Shown piece by piece: positions 26,886 through 36,072 of a stretch of 64,000 nucleotides of DNA. The stretch comes from Algoriphagus iocasae (GTDB lineage Bacteria; Bacteroidota; Bacteroidia; Cytophagales; Cyclobacteriaceae). Position numbers and translations under genes: made by a program. Under the pieces are notes generated by a model. It was not told the DNA's origin. It saw only the letters and a program-made list of their open reading frames with translations, and made no database searches. Positions within the stretch are counted from its first letter, which is position 1, and each line of letters opens with the position of its first letter. The stretch spans positions 698,561-762,560 of the forward strand of contig NZ_JACIJO010000003.1 of the NCBI RefSeq assembly GCF_014206875.1, given 5' to 3'.

Positions 26886-29660
26886 TTAATATTCCAATAT
26901 CTGCACTCTCCCTTCAATCCCTGAAGGCATGGTCTTCCAATTACTTGCATCAAAGGGTTTGTAGTCGATATTGACGAAATTGATTTCATGATAATTTCGC
27001 CATTCTATCCCGTTTCTGTCCAGATATCGGATACTGTTGGCCATTAGATTTGCAACTTCAATTTTAATAGAATTCTTTCCGTTTTTAAGTTGGTCAGTGA
27101 TATCCAACTGGTAAGGAATACTCCACACAGCACCCGCATACTCCCCATTGATCCAGATTTTAGAACTTTCATAGACCTTTTCAAAACCCAATAAATACTG
27201 CTTTCCTTCTGTTTTTGCCAGATCAAATTCAGAGGAATAAGTAGCCTGCCCTGAGAAATCATCTGCTTTTTCGTTGCCATGATCTGTCCAAGGTTCAATC
27301 TTATCCATTTCCATTGATTCTGGTAATGCCGGTTGACCTTGTTCAAAAGTCAAAATCCAAGAATTGGATATATCCAATGTATTCGAGGATTTGCTGTAAT
27401 CAGGCCATTCGGGGATGTCTAGGTTTGCCTGATCATTGAAAACCTTTAAAAATATGGATTCACCGGATTTTAGGTATACAGGAATTGAAGTTTTTCCTTC
27501 GGAAATCAGGCAATTCAGTTTTCCTCTTTTTCCTGTCAAAGGATCTAAAATCATCACCGATTCTGATTCTTTATTCAAAGAAATTCTTTGCTGAATGTCC
27601 GAAGCGCTGTGATTGACCAAGAAGTAATAGGTGCCACCTTCTGCTTTTCTACGGATGAAATCCAAGCCTGAATCCACCAAAGTTTCCCGATCAATTTTCA
27701 TTGCCTCTAATGCATTTGGAATATCATCAGAGAGAATTATTGAACCATTTCCATGTGCTGATTTCCCGTTTTCAAAATTCAGGCTGTTCCAAAGTTGGTC
27801 TAACTCTGCCTGTAATGCAGCAGGTTCAGCATGATGTCCGGGGATGGATCTGGGTTTACTTTGAAAAATCACAGAAGCACCATTATCAGCCAGTTTCAAA
27901 ATATTCTTCAGTGTTTCAATAGGCATGAATTCCGTGTCAGGAATAATCAGAACTTTCGCAGAATTTTGATCTGAAGTCTGAATCATTCCATTTGAAGCCG
28001 TGGAATTCGCAATCATCTCATCCGAGATAAAATCCAGAGAATAGCCCGATTCCATCAAAGATTTGGATTGTTTATAAAACTCCGTTGGGTGAAGCCACTC
28101 ATCTACCGCATGCACAGTAATCATTTCCATTTTACCCTTTGGCTCAGACCAAACATCATAAACCGGCCAATAAACCAATAATTCATTATCTGCTTTTCCA
28201 GCCTGTAAAATGGATTGAGACCTCGTGATAAATTGGTTAAAAGCATCAAAATGAGGCCATAAACTGTTTTGCTGGGTGAGATTTAGCGAAGCATAAAATA
28301 ACCAACCTGGGTAATTGACATCCGAAGGACTGTAAGTTACGCCATGATAAAAAACATGATTCACTCCTGCCAAAAATGCCTGTTCCACTTCTGGTTTCAT
28401 CTGGGAAAAAGAGGATTTAAAATGTTCTCCAAGCCAGGTGAAAGTCTCTGATGAAACCAGATTTTTTCCTGTAATATGTGCTGCTGAGGAGGCAAATTTT
28501 AACATGATAGGATCGGGATCCACATTGCGGATATCTGCACTATCCCTTCTTAGGCCAGGAATAGGGAAGTAGCTGGAACCAAAAGTTTCACATTCGGGAA
28601 TGTCTACTGCTGCATACAAATCGAGGAGATTTCCTGGTGAACCATGTGCCTGATTTTTGGTGATTTTAGATTGGCTATGAGCCCAGGATGTCCAGTTTCT
28701 GGTGAAGTTCTTCAACAATAAATCATTGATTGTTTCCCTATAGTCGGATTTTACTCTTCTGACCATTTCTGTCTCTTCCTCAGATTCCAGGTAGGGGAGA
28801 TATTCCTTCAAATCATAGCCTCTTAATCTCTGGAAGTCTTCAAAAAATCCGGCAGTAAAATCTGCTCCATAAACTTCAAAACTGTCATTATAGAATGCCC
28901 TGAATCCCAAATTCTTCCCAGAAAGTGCCTTTTCAAAATAAGCATCGTAAGAATCTACCGCAGTTTTGCTAAAATGATCCAAGGTAAAACCTACTCCTCC
29001 AGGAGCAGCCCGCTTCACTTTCTGACCAGTTTTATCCAAGAAAATCGCTTTGATCTGCCAGTTGCCCGGCTCATTCCAATTTAGCTTTCCCGATTCATCA
29101 AGGAATTCGGTGATGTCAATTGCGTTTAAATCCTCATCATAGGCCATAACTGCAACCAATTGAGCTATGGGTTGGTTTTCATTTCTTCTTTGAAAGGAGA
29201 TCGAAGTATTCAGAGCTTTACCATCCTGTTTTTCGTAATTCTGGATTTTCATGGAGGTAGCTGCATTCTCCAGACTCACCTGAGGACCACCAAATGGCCA
29301 GCCTGTTCCCTGCGTCAAATCCACACCCATTCCTAGGGAATCGGCTTTGGCAATGGTGAATTCTAACATCTCCAGCCAATCCTCTGAAAGGAATTCCAAA
29401 TATCTATCTTCATATCCTTTTGCTCCATAGATGGGAGCGATTTCAACACCTCCTAACCCGGCTTTTTGATAGTTTTCAAGAAGCTTGGATAGATTTTCTT
29501 TGTCCACAGCATTTCCCATCCACCACCAGCGAGTCCAAGGTTTGGAAGTTTGCGTGATTTCCGGCCAATCTGTTGAAATGGTACCTGAGTCTTGTTTGGC
29601 TTGACAAGCCAACAATAGTAAAAATAGGAGAGAAGAGAAGATTCGCGAAGGTAGGTTCAT
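26886..29660 (-). CDS. GH106-like alpha-L-rhamnosidase lipoprotein
   Basis: Predicted to release L-rhamnose from pectic rhamnogalacturonan. About 924 residues from the chosen ATG at 29660 (MNLPSRIFSSLLFLLLLAC), which gives a standard lipobox (LLAC). An in-frame start 46 codons further upstream would overlap rhaM and lacks a signal. The N-terminal PWTRWWWMGNAVDKENLSKL and GVEIAPIYG, then GVDLTQGTGWPFGGPQV, are typical of GH106. The middle holds SSETFTWLGEHF and VNHVFYHGVTYSP, and the C-terminus has a beta-sandwich with WINGEYAGAVW and KIEVANLMANSIRYLDRNG. rhaM lies 4 bp upstream in the same direction, so rhamnose release and rhamnose isomer handling appear co-transcribed. Confidence 0.9.
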   Translation of the reverse strand: MNLPSRIFSSLLFLLLLACQAKQDSGTISTDWPEITQTSKPWTRWWWMGNAVDKENLSKLLENYQKAGLGGVEIAPIYGAKGYEDRYLEFLSEDWLEMLEFTIAKADSLGMGVDLTQGTGWPFGGPQVSLENAATSMKIQNYEKQDGKALNTSISFQRRNENQPIAQLVAVMAYDEDLNAIDITEFLDESGKLNWNEPGNWQIKAIFLDKTGQKVKRAAPGGVGFTLDHFSKTAVDSYDAYFEKALSGKNLGFRAFYNDSFEVYGADFTAGFFEDFQRLRGYDLKEYLPYLESEEETEMVRRVKSDYRETINDLLLKNFTRNWTSWAHSQSKITKNQAHGSPGNLLDLYAAVDIPECETFGSSYFPIPGLRRDSADIRNVDPDPIMLKFASSAAHITGKNLVSSETFTWLGEHFKSSFSQMKPEVEQAFLAGVNHVFYHGVTYSPSDVNYPGWLFYASLNLTQQNSLWPHFDAFNQFITRSQSILQAGKADNELLVYWPVYDVWSEPKGKMEMITVHAVDEWLHPTEFYKQSKSLMESGYSLDFISDEMIANSTASNGMIQTSDQNSAKVLIIPDTEFMPIETLKNILKLADNGASVIFQSKPRSIPGHHAEPAALQAELDQLWNSLNFENGKSAHGNGSIILSDDIPNALEAMKIDRETLVDSGLDFIRRKAEGGTYYFLVNHSASDIQQRISLNKESESVMILDPLTGKRGKLNCLISEGKTSIPVYLKSGESIFLKVFNDQANLDIPEWPDYSKSSNTLDISNSWILTFEQGQPALPESMEMDKIEPWTDHGNEKADDFSGQATYSSEFDLAKTEGKQYLLGFEKVYESSKIWINGEYAGAVWSIPYQLDITDQLKNGKNSIKIEVANLMANSIRYLDRNGIEWRNYHEINFVNIDYKPFDASNWKTMPSGIEGRVQILEY

Positions 29661-29664
29661 GGGA

Positions 29665-29982
29665 TTAGGAGAGATTAAAAACGTTTTGCAAAGGAATGGT
29701 GACAGGTGAATTGTCTGGGTTGGTTTCCATGATATCTGCCATGTATTTCCACCATCTTTGGACGATTTCTGTATTGCCGAGATCCTGTGAATTAGCATCT
29801 CCAGATACTATTTGATAAGCGAAAAGAATGGAAGTTTCTTGATCTAAAAATATCTGATAATCAATGACTCCTGTGTCTTTTAATAAAGTAACCAATTCAG
29901 GCCATATCTCCCTATGTCTCCTCTCGTATTCGGCCTCATTTCCAGGAATCAATTTCATTTTAAAAGCAATTTTCTTCAACAT
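29665..29982 (-). CDS. rhaM: L-rhamnose mutarotase
   Basis: Interconverts alpha and beta anomers of L-rhamnose so that the right form enters catabolism; a small cytoplasmic dimeric enzyme of the RhaM/YiiL type. The 105-residue length is normal. Family marks are KMKLIPGNEAEYERRHREIWPEL, with the conserved His in RRHREIWPEL, then GVIDYQIFLD, LFAYQ and the paired Trp in QRWWKYMADIM. It precedes the GH106 gene by 4 bp and follows the CE12 gene by about 115 bp, all on the minus strand. No rhamnose isomerase, kinase or aldolase genes are within the window. Confidence 0.93.
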   Translation of the reverse strand: MLKKIAFKMKLIPGNEAEYERRHREIWPELVTLLKDTGVIDYQIFLDQETSILFAYQIVSGDANSQDLGNTEIVQRWWKYMADIMETNPDNSPVTIPLQNVFNLS

Positions 29983-30097
29983 AAAGGATCAATGATTTTA
30001 GATATATGATATAAGATTTCAGATTTATAATGTTCATCTATAACTTATCTTGGCTCTTGATTCTTGATACCAGATACCAGATACAACATACCAAATA

Positions 30098-31606
30098 CTA
30101 TTTCAAATATTTCTTCAAATCGATTTCACTCAAATTCCCTATTGCTTCCGCCACAATTTCTGCATTCAATTCAGCGCCTTCCTCGATTGTATGTGTATGG
30201 TCTTTGTCATTGAAATAATGTGCTTTGACATAATCTTCACCCAAACTATCATAACGATCTGCAACCAAATCATTCAAATCAATAAAGGCTGTATTGGTAT
30301 CTTCTGCCACTTGCTTTGCCCAAAGGGCATATCCCTTATCAGCTCGGGTAACTTTTCCGGTTTCCCAGTTGTTTCTCGGGATCAAAGAACAGACGATTGG
30401 AGTAACTCCTTTAGCTTTGGCATCCAATATCATGCGTCTTAGATACTGTCCGTAAGAATAGACAATCTCCTGCTTTTTCGTAATGAGGTTTTGGATGTTT
30501 TCAGCCTCTAAACCGGCACTCTTGATGGTACCCCGAGCTCTAAGGGTATCATTGATGGGACTGGAGTCATTATGACCAAATTGCATAATCAAATAATCTC
30601 CAGGCTCCATTTTGTCCAGCACTTTCTCCCAAAGCCCATAAGTTTGAAATGTTCTGCTGCTGGTGCCTCCAAGTGCATGATTCTGAACTTTGATTTTCTC
30701 CTGATCGAAATATTGAGCCAGAAAATCTCCCCATCCCCAAAGGCCTCCAGCTCCATCGCCCTGTCCATTTTTGACTGTGGAATCCCCGATTAGAAAAAGG
30801 GTGGGTTTGTCTTTAACTAGGTAATTTTTAAGATCTGTATTCTCCAAGCCTTTGATTCCCTGTGCGACGGAGAAGGCATTGATTCTTGCTCCGGCTTCAT
30901 TGGTATGGGTATGATCTTTTTCAAATAATCCTTTGACCACTTCCGGTCCCCAAGTATCATATTGATCGGCAATGATCGTGTTGAGATCTAAAAAGGGAAC
31001 TCCATGTCTTCTGGCTGCTTCCCGAGCCCATTTTCCGAAATCCTGATTTGCTCGTTCCACTTCCCGGTCCTGAAATTTATTTCTAGGAATCATCGAAGCC
31101 ACGATTGGAGTAGCTCCTTTGGCTTTAGTGTCTTGGATGAATTTTTCTAAATACCAGCCGTAAGTATGAACGGTCTCTTTACTACCATCCGGCCAAGTGA
31201 GCTCTTTGGTTTCATCACCCATTCCCTTCAAAACTCCTCTATATCCGGCTCTGGTGGTGTCTGGCTCAGAGCCTTCATTATGACCAAATTGCATGATCAC
31301 ATAATCCCCTGGTTTCAAAGTTTCCAAAACCCTTTCCCATCTGTCTTCTTTGATGAAAGTTCGGGTACTTCTTCCTGCCATCGCCTGATTGCTGACTTTG
31401 AGTAATGTGCTGTCAAAGAATTCCTGTAAAAAGTTACCCCAGCCTCTTTGCAGATTTCCTTCTCCGCCATTCCTCACAGTGGAATCTCCGATTAGGTAGA
31501 GAGTTTTTTGATCTTCTTTCTTTTTATAGAAAGAACTCAGAAATATGATCGAAAGCGAAAAGAAAAATAGAAACAACAGCCTGGAGGCCACAGAATTTGT
31601 ACTCAT
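30098..31606 (-). CDS. Double-domain rhamnogalacturonan acetylesterase (CE12-like)
   Basis: Removes acetyl esters from rhamnogalacturonan I. The 502-residue protein has an N-terminal hydrophobic segment (about 8-26, signal or anchor) and two complete SGNH hydrolase domains. Domain 1 (about 34-265) has LIGDSTVRNGG with Ser42, GRSTRTF, QFGHNEGS and DHTHTNEAG. Domain 2 (about 270-500) has LIGDSTVKNGQ with Ser276, GGTSSRTF, QFGHNDSS and DHTHTIEEG. Both keep the Ser, Gly, Asn and Asp/His set, so both should be active. Single-domain enzymes of about 250 residues are the usual form, so this is a tandem duplication within one gene. It is the first gene of the CE12-rhaM-GH106 set on this strand. Confidence 0.88.
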   Translation of the reverse strand: MSTNSVASRLLFLFFFSLSIIFLSSFYKKKEDQKTLYLIGDSTVRNGGEGNLQRGWGNFLQEFFDSTLLKVSNQAMAGRSTRTFIKEDRWERVLETLKPGDYVIMQFGHNEGSEPDTTRAGYRGVLKGMGDETKELTWPDGSKETVHTYGWYLEKFIQDTKAKGATPIVASMIPRNKFQDREVERANQDFGKWAREAARRHGVPFLDLNTIIADQYDTWGPEVVKGLFEKDHTHTNEAGARINAFSVAQGIKGLENTDLKNYLVKDKPTLFLIGDSTVKNGQGDGAGGLWGWGDFLAQYFDQEKIKVQNHALGGTSSRTFQTYGLWEKVLDKMEPGDYLIMQFGHNDSSPINDTLRARGTIKSAGLEAENIQNLITKKQEIVYSYGQYLRRMILDAKAKGVTPIVCSLIPRNNWETGKVTRADKGYALWAKQVAEDTNTAFIDLNDLVADRYDSLGEDYVKAHYFNDKDHTHTIEEGAELNAEIVAEAIGNLSEIDLKKYLK

Positions 31607-31788
31607 TGGTTAAGATAGGTTTTAGGATTTCTAAGGTAATAAAAGATTTATTTGTTGATTGGGAAATTGGAAGATCGGATTTAGAGGCTGTTTTTTCCAA
31701 GTTGATTTTGTCCGTTTATATAATTGAATTATTGGATCTTGGCTGAAGGGACTTTTTACTTTAATTTAAGTGTCACAACCTTAATCAT

Positions 31789-34515
31789 ATGACACAAACA
31801 AGAAACAATTTGAAAGTTCTGGCAGCAGGTCTTGGGATGCTCCTCGTGGGTTCCATGCCTCAGGCTTTCGCACAGAAAATCCCTGATCAGGTAGTGAAGT
31901 CTATCAAATTCAGGGAGATAGGGCCAACCCGTCAGGGTGGAAGATATGTGGATTTTGCAGTGGTAGACAAAAGCACCAAGGTGATTTATGCGGCCACAGC
32001 TTCAGGAGGTCTTTGGAAATCTGTCAATAATGGGCAGTCATGGGAATCCCTTTTTGATGATCAATCAGTCATTTCCATCGGTGATGTGACAGTGGATCAA
32101 AAAAATCCTGATGTAGTATGGGTTGGATCCGGTGAAGCAAATAACTCCAGAAGTTCCTATTGGGGAGATGGAGTATACAAATCACTAGACGGTGGAAAGA
32201 CCTGGCAAAATATGGGATTGCCTGAATCTCATCATATCGGTAGAATCTTGATTGATCCTAATGATTCAAATGTGGTTTATGTGGCAGCCTTGGGACATCT
32301 CTATTCAGAAAATGAAGAAAGAGGACTTTATAAAACTACCAATGGTGGCAAATCCTGGTCAAAAGTTCTGGAGATCAAAAGAGAGGATGGCAAATATGTA
32401 GGTGTGGTAGATGTGGTGATGAGCCCAGATGACCCTAATACCTTGATTGCAGCGGCTTATGATAAAATCCGTAGACCTTGGACTTTTAATGAAGGAGGAG
32501 AGGGCAGTGCGATTTATAAGTCAACAGATGCAGGAAAATCCTGGAAAAAGTTGGAAACAGGCCTTCCGGGAGGATTCTTGGGAAGAATCGGTTTGGCTTA
32601 TGCGCCTAGCAATGCCAATATTGTCTATGCCAATATTGAGAATGTCAATGTAGATGGAGTTTCTGATGAAGAAAGAAAGAGAATGCTGGAGATTGGAATT
32701 CCTTTGGGAGAAGGCCAAAAAGTGGCTGGAACTGAAATGTACCGTTCTGATGATGGTGGTGAAAGCTGGAGAAAAATCAATCCTGATGGAGAAGATGTGG
32801 GAGGTTACCCATCCTATTATTACCAGCAGGTGACAGTTGATCCAAATGATCCTGATCATGTTTACGTATTGGGTATCAGAGTTTGGGAGACCAAGGATGG
32901 AGGGAAAACCTGGGGAATGCCTTTCCGTTTCGGAGGAGATAATCATGCTTTATGGATAGATCCAGCAGATTCTGAGCATATGCTTTTAGGTTATGATCAT
33001 GGTATGGGTGTTACCTATGATGCCGGTGCTACTTGGTATCATCCGGATGAACTTCCTTTGGCACAATTCTATGCCATCGATGTGGATATGGCTTATCCAT
33101 ACAATGTATATGGTGGATTGCAGGATAATGGTTCGGTGAGAGGTCCAAGTTCTACTCGTGATGGTAGCCCGATTCCTTTTGAGGCTTGGCAAAGAACTGG
33201 TGGAGGAGATGGAATGTATAACGTGGTGGATAAATCCAATAATCGTTATCTCTACAATGAATCACAGTTTGGTCCAATCCAACGATTGGATTTAGAAACT
33301 GGGGAATCAAAAAGCATCAGATATTCTGGAGCCAGAAATATGAGATGGAACTGGAATTCTCCAATTGTGGTCTCTCAGCATGATTCAGATGTAATTTATC
33401 ATGCTGGAAATAAGGTGCTGAAATCTACTTTTAGAGGTGAGAACTGGACGGAGATCAGTCCTGATTTGTCTAAAAATGACTCTGTCAAAGCCAATGGTAC
33501 AGGAAATATCCAGTACGGTACCATTACAACTTTGGAGGAATCTCCTTTAGACACAAATGAATTATGGGCAGGAACTGATGATGGAAACGTTCAGGTAACC
33601 AAAGACGGAGGAAAAACTTGGACTTTATTAAATGATAAGATTCCAAATAATCCAGAATATTGGGTGACTAGAATTGAGGCTTCTGCACATTTCCCGGGGA
33701 CAGCATATGTGGCATACAATGGAATGAGAAGAGATGATTTCAAATCGTTTTTATATAAAACAACTGACTGGGGTGAAACCTGGACTTCTATCGCAACTGG
33801 CATTCCGGCAGGAGGAATTAACGTAATTCGTGAAGACCATAAAAACCCAAAATTGCTTTTCGTGGGAACTGAACTTGGAACCTATGCAAGTATTGACGGA
33901 GGAGCTAACTGGACAACCTTTATGACTGATATGCCTAGCAATCCAGCTTATGATATGGTAATTCATCCAAGAGATAATGAATTGGTTGTAGCGACCCATG
34001 GTAGAGGGATTTTCATTGCGGATATTGCACCTCTTCAAGGCATGAATTCAGAAGCGATGAATTCCGATTTGATGCTATTTGATATTCAGCCTGCTGTACA
34101 ATATGTAGAAGGTCTGAGTAATGTAACTGCTTCCATTAATTTCGATGGTGAAAGCAGAAGACCTGGTACTCATGTACATTTCTATGCCAAGAACGCTGGA
34201 AAAGCTAATTTAAAGATTTATAAGGGTGCCAAAGAAATTCTAAATAGAGAGATCGATGCAAAAGCGGGTTTGAATACCTTTAACTGGGCATTTGAAGAAG
34301 TGACGGGAGAGAGAACCCAAAAGCAATTGGATCAGACTGCAGAGCGATTCAGAAGTTTTGGAATGGAAGAAGAGGATATCGAAAGGAGGATGGAAAGCAT
34401 GAAATATATTACCCGAACAGTAGGTCCAGGAACTTACACTGTAGAGGTAGAAATGAATGGCAAAACCGTATCAAAAGAGGCAGTAGTGATGCCTGATTAT
34501 TGGAACGGGAATTAA
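31789..34515 (+). CDS. Secreted BNR/Asp-box beta-propeller protein (sortilin-like)
   Basis: A 908-residue exported protein: signal peptide to about residue 28 (SMPQAFAQ), then at least ten Asp-box repeats, e.g. SVNNGQSW, SLDGGKTW, TTNGGKSW, STDAGKSW, SDDGGESW, TKDGGKTW, TTDWGETW and SIDGGANW. These build one or two seven- to ten-bladed propellers of the VPS10/sortilin type. From about residue 765 a Fn3-like beta-sandwich (THVHFYAKNAGKANLKIYKG) and a helical segment follow. Such proteins are abundant in Bacteroidota; some are annotated as glycosyl hydrolases, but Asp boxes alone do not show catalysis. No T9SS tail. It is followed by a clear terminator and stands alone. Function unknown. Confidence 0.82.
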   Translation: MTQTRNNLKVLAAGLGMLLVGSMPQAFAQKIPDQVVKSIKFREIGPTRQGGRYVDFAVVDKSTKVIYAATASGGLWKSVNNGQSWESLFDDQSVISIGDVTVDQKNPDVVWVGSGEANNSRSSYWGDGVYKSLDGGKTWQNMGLPESHHIGRILIDPNDSNVVYVAALGHLYSENEERGLYKTTNGGKSWSKVLEIKREDGKYVGVVDVVMSPDDPNTLIAAAYDKIRRPWTFNEGGEGSAIYKSTDAGKSWKKLETGLPGGFLGRIGLAYAPSNANIVYANIENVNVDGVSDEERKRMLEIGIPLGEGQKVAGTEMYRSDDGGESWRKINPDGEDVGGYPSYYYQQVTVDPNDPDHVYVLGIRVWETKDGGKTWGMPFRFGGDNHALWIDPADSEHMLLGYDHGMGVTYDAGATWYHPDELPLAQFYAIDVDMAYPYNVYGGLQDNGSVRGPSSTRDGSPIPFEAWQRTGGGDGMYNVVDKSNNRYLYNESQFGPIQRLDLETGESKSIRYSGARNMRWNWNSPIVVSQHDSDVIYHAGNKVLKSTFRGENWTEISPDLSKNDSVKANGTGNIQYGTITTLEESPLDTNELWAGTDDGNVQVTKDGGKTWTLLNDKIPNNPEYWVTRIEASAHFPGTAYVAYNGMRRDDFKSFLYKTTDWGETWTSIATGIPAGGINVIREDHKNPKLLFVGTELGTYASIDGGANWTTFMTDMPSNPAYDMVIHPRDNELVVATHGRGIFIADIAPLQGMNSEAMNSDLMLFDIQPAVQYVEGLSNVTASINFDGESRRPGTHVHFYAKNAGKANLKIYKGAKEILNREIDAKAGLNTFNWAFEEVTGERTQKQLDQTAERFRSFGMEEEDIERRMESMKYITRTVGPGTYTVEVEMNGKTVSKEAVVMPDYWNGN

Positions 34516-34530
34516 TATTCATTAGAAATC

Positions 34531-34565
34531 AAAAAGTCCGACCTGCATATGTAGGTCGGGCTTTG
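34531..34565. terminator. Terminator after the BNR-protein gene
   Basis: A 7-bp GC-rich stem CCGACCT/AGGTCGG around an 8-base loop, flanked by AAAAAGT on the left and GCTTTGATT on the right. It ends the propeller-gene transcript and isolates it from the exopolysaccharide locus. Confidence 0.7.
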
Positions 34566-35192
34566 ATTAAGGGAATAATCAGAATTAAATTAATGATGAT
34601 TTTTTTTCAAATTACAAATTGAATTGAATAAAGGGGATTGATAAAAATTGATTCAAGCCTTTCTTTATCATTAGTGGTAAAAGAGGTGGATTGATCGGTA
34701 AAAGCGAAAAATAGCCATTTAATTCCTTCTCTCTTTTTAAATCTCTGAATAAGGAATTCAGTTTTAGATTTCAGAGAGAAAATGAAAATCTTAAATAATT
34801 AACTTTAACTAGCTTGGCTTGCAATTTCTTTACTTAAATTGACGGATCATTTAAAAATCATTTATCAAAGAACTAATTCCCATAAAAAATAATAGAATTA
34901 AGAAAAACTAGATCAAAGAAATTAAGGTAAGATTTTTTGATCTACTGTAATTTTTTGAAGTGGCCGATTAAAGTTTAACTTAGAGTATGGAAGGCTATCT
35001 TCTTGATAGTTAGAGGTCTAAAAATGGAGAGAGATTTTGGTTCAAATATTTTAGATTTCACAATTAAGGTTTTGGGGAGAATTTAATATGATTAAACCAA
35101 CAATTGAGATGGTTAAATTTGATTGATTTAGTTTTATTAGTCTTGGTTTTTTGATATTATTTGAATGAAATTTGATTTTAAAAAAGTTTAGG
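34566..35192. other. AT-rich leader before the exopolysaccharide locus
   Basis: About 630 bp with no coding sequence. A TCTCTGAA/TTCAGAGA inverted repeat lies near 34743-34778. The only promoter-like word just before the first gene is GATATTATTTG, one base off the spacing of TAnnTTTG. The stretch is long enough for a structured untranslated leader, but no known riboswitch or UpxY/UpdY-type antiterminator gene is seen. Confidence 0.4.
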
Positions 35193-36038
35193 ATGGAGAA
35201 AACAACAACTGGAAAAATTAACATGAATGGTGAAAAGGTTTATTTAAGCAAAATGGCAGGAAATCAGATTTTTATAGTTTTATTTTTGGCGATCATTTCC
35301 ACAGCCTGTTCAAATAGAAATCTGATTTATATGAAAAATTTGGAAGCTGATGAAAAATATCAAACCCAGATGGACGCCGATAGAGTCGTAAGAATACAAA
35401 CTGGAGATTTATTGAAAATAAGCCTTAGCAGCCTTCAACCAGAAATGAATATAATGTTTAATGACTCGAATAATGATTTAGATTTCAATACTAGTGTGAT
35501 AGGGAATATAAATGAAAAAGGATTTTTAGTTGATGAAAATGGAGAAATCAGTATTCCCGTTGTAGGGAAACTTAAGTTGGTAGGAATGACCAAGTTAGAA
35601 GCAAAAGATTTAATTGAAGAAGGTATAAAGGAATATATAGTTGATCCGGTGGTTTCAGTCCAATTTGCAAATTTTAAAGTTACGGTATTGGGTGAAGTTA
35701 AAAATCCAAATACCTTTTATGTTCCGTCAGAAGACTTGAATATATTTGAGGCTTTAGGATTGGCAGGTGATATGACTGAATATGGAATTCGAGAGGATGT
35801 TCGCTTGATAAGGGAAGTAGATGGTGTTCGTACTGTTGTAAACTTAGATCTTAGTGATAAGTATTTCCTTAGTTCACCTTACTATAAATTGCAACAAAAT
35901 GATATCTTATATGTTCAGGCTTCAAAGTTTAAATCTGTGAAGGCCAGCACCAATGAAAGGAATATGACATTTTTAGCTTTGGGTGTATCATTATTAGTTC
36001 CAATATTATTTAGTTGGCAATACATATTTGGTAATTGA
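35193..36038 (+). CDS. Wza-like polysaccharide export lipoprotein
   Basis: Outer-membrane polysaccharide export protein, about 281 residues. A lipobox (ISTAC) puts the lipid on Cys39 when counted from the ATG at 35193. Starts at 35223 or 35253 would give a shorter, more usual signal peptide, and a TTG at 35172 is also in frame, so the start is open. The Poly_export domain spans about 65-150 (IQTGDLLKISLSSLQ, SIPVVGKLKLVGMTKLEAKDLIEEGI), followed by a SLBB domain (VTVLGEVKNPNTFYVPSEDLNIFEALGLAGD). A C-terminal hydrophobic helix (LALGVSLLVPILF) follows, as in Bacteroidota members. The Wzc-like kinase gene starts 34 bp downstream: a classical export pair heading the locus. Confidence 0.9.
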   Translation: MEKTTTGKINMNGEKVYLSKMAGNQIFIVLFLAIISTACSNRNLIYMKNLEADEKYQTQMDADRVVRIQTGDLLKISLSSLQPEMNIMFNDSNNDLDFNTSVIGNINEKGFLVDENGEISIPVVGKLKLVGMTKLEAKDLIEEGIKEYIVDPVVSVQFANFKVTVLGEVKNPNTFYVPSEDLNIFEALGLAGDMTEYGIREDVRLIREVDGVRTVVNLDLSDKYFLSSPYYKLQQNDILYVQASKFKSVKASTNERNMTFLALGVSLLVPILFSWQYIFGN

Positions 36039-36072
36039 AGTTGATTTTTAGCGAAAATTTTAAGAAGAAATC

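Noticed and set aside
29661..29798. 46-codon N-terminal extension of the GH106 gene
   Set aside because: It lies wholly within the rhaM coding region, and the ATG at 29660 gives a proper lipoprotein signal.
16101..31606. The glycoside hydrolase genes as one polysaccharide utilisation locus
   Set aside because: No SusC/SusD pair or dedicated sensor is present, genes lie on both strands, and repeat arrays separate them; only the CE12-rhaM-GH106 set and the GH9-deacetylase pair look co-transcribed.
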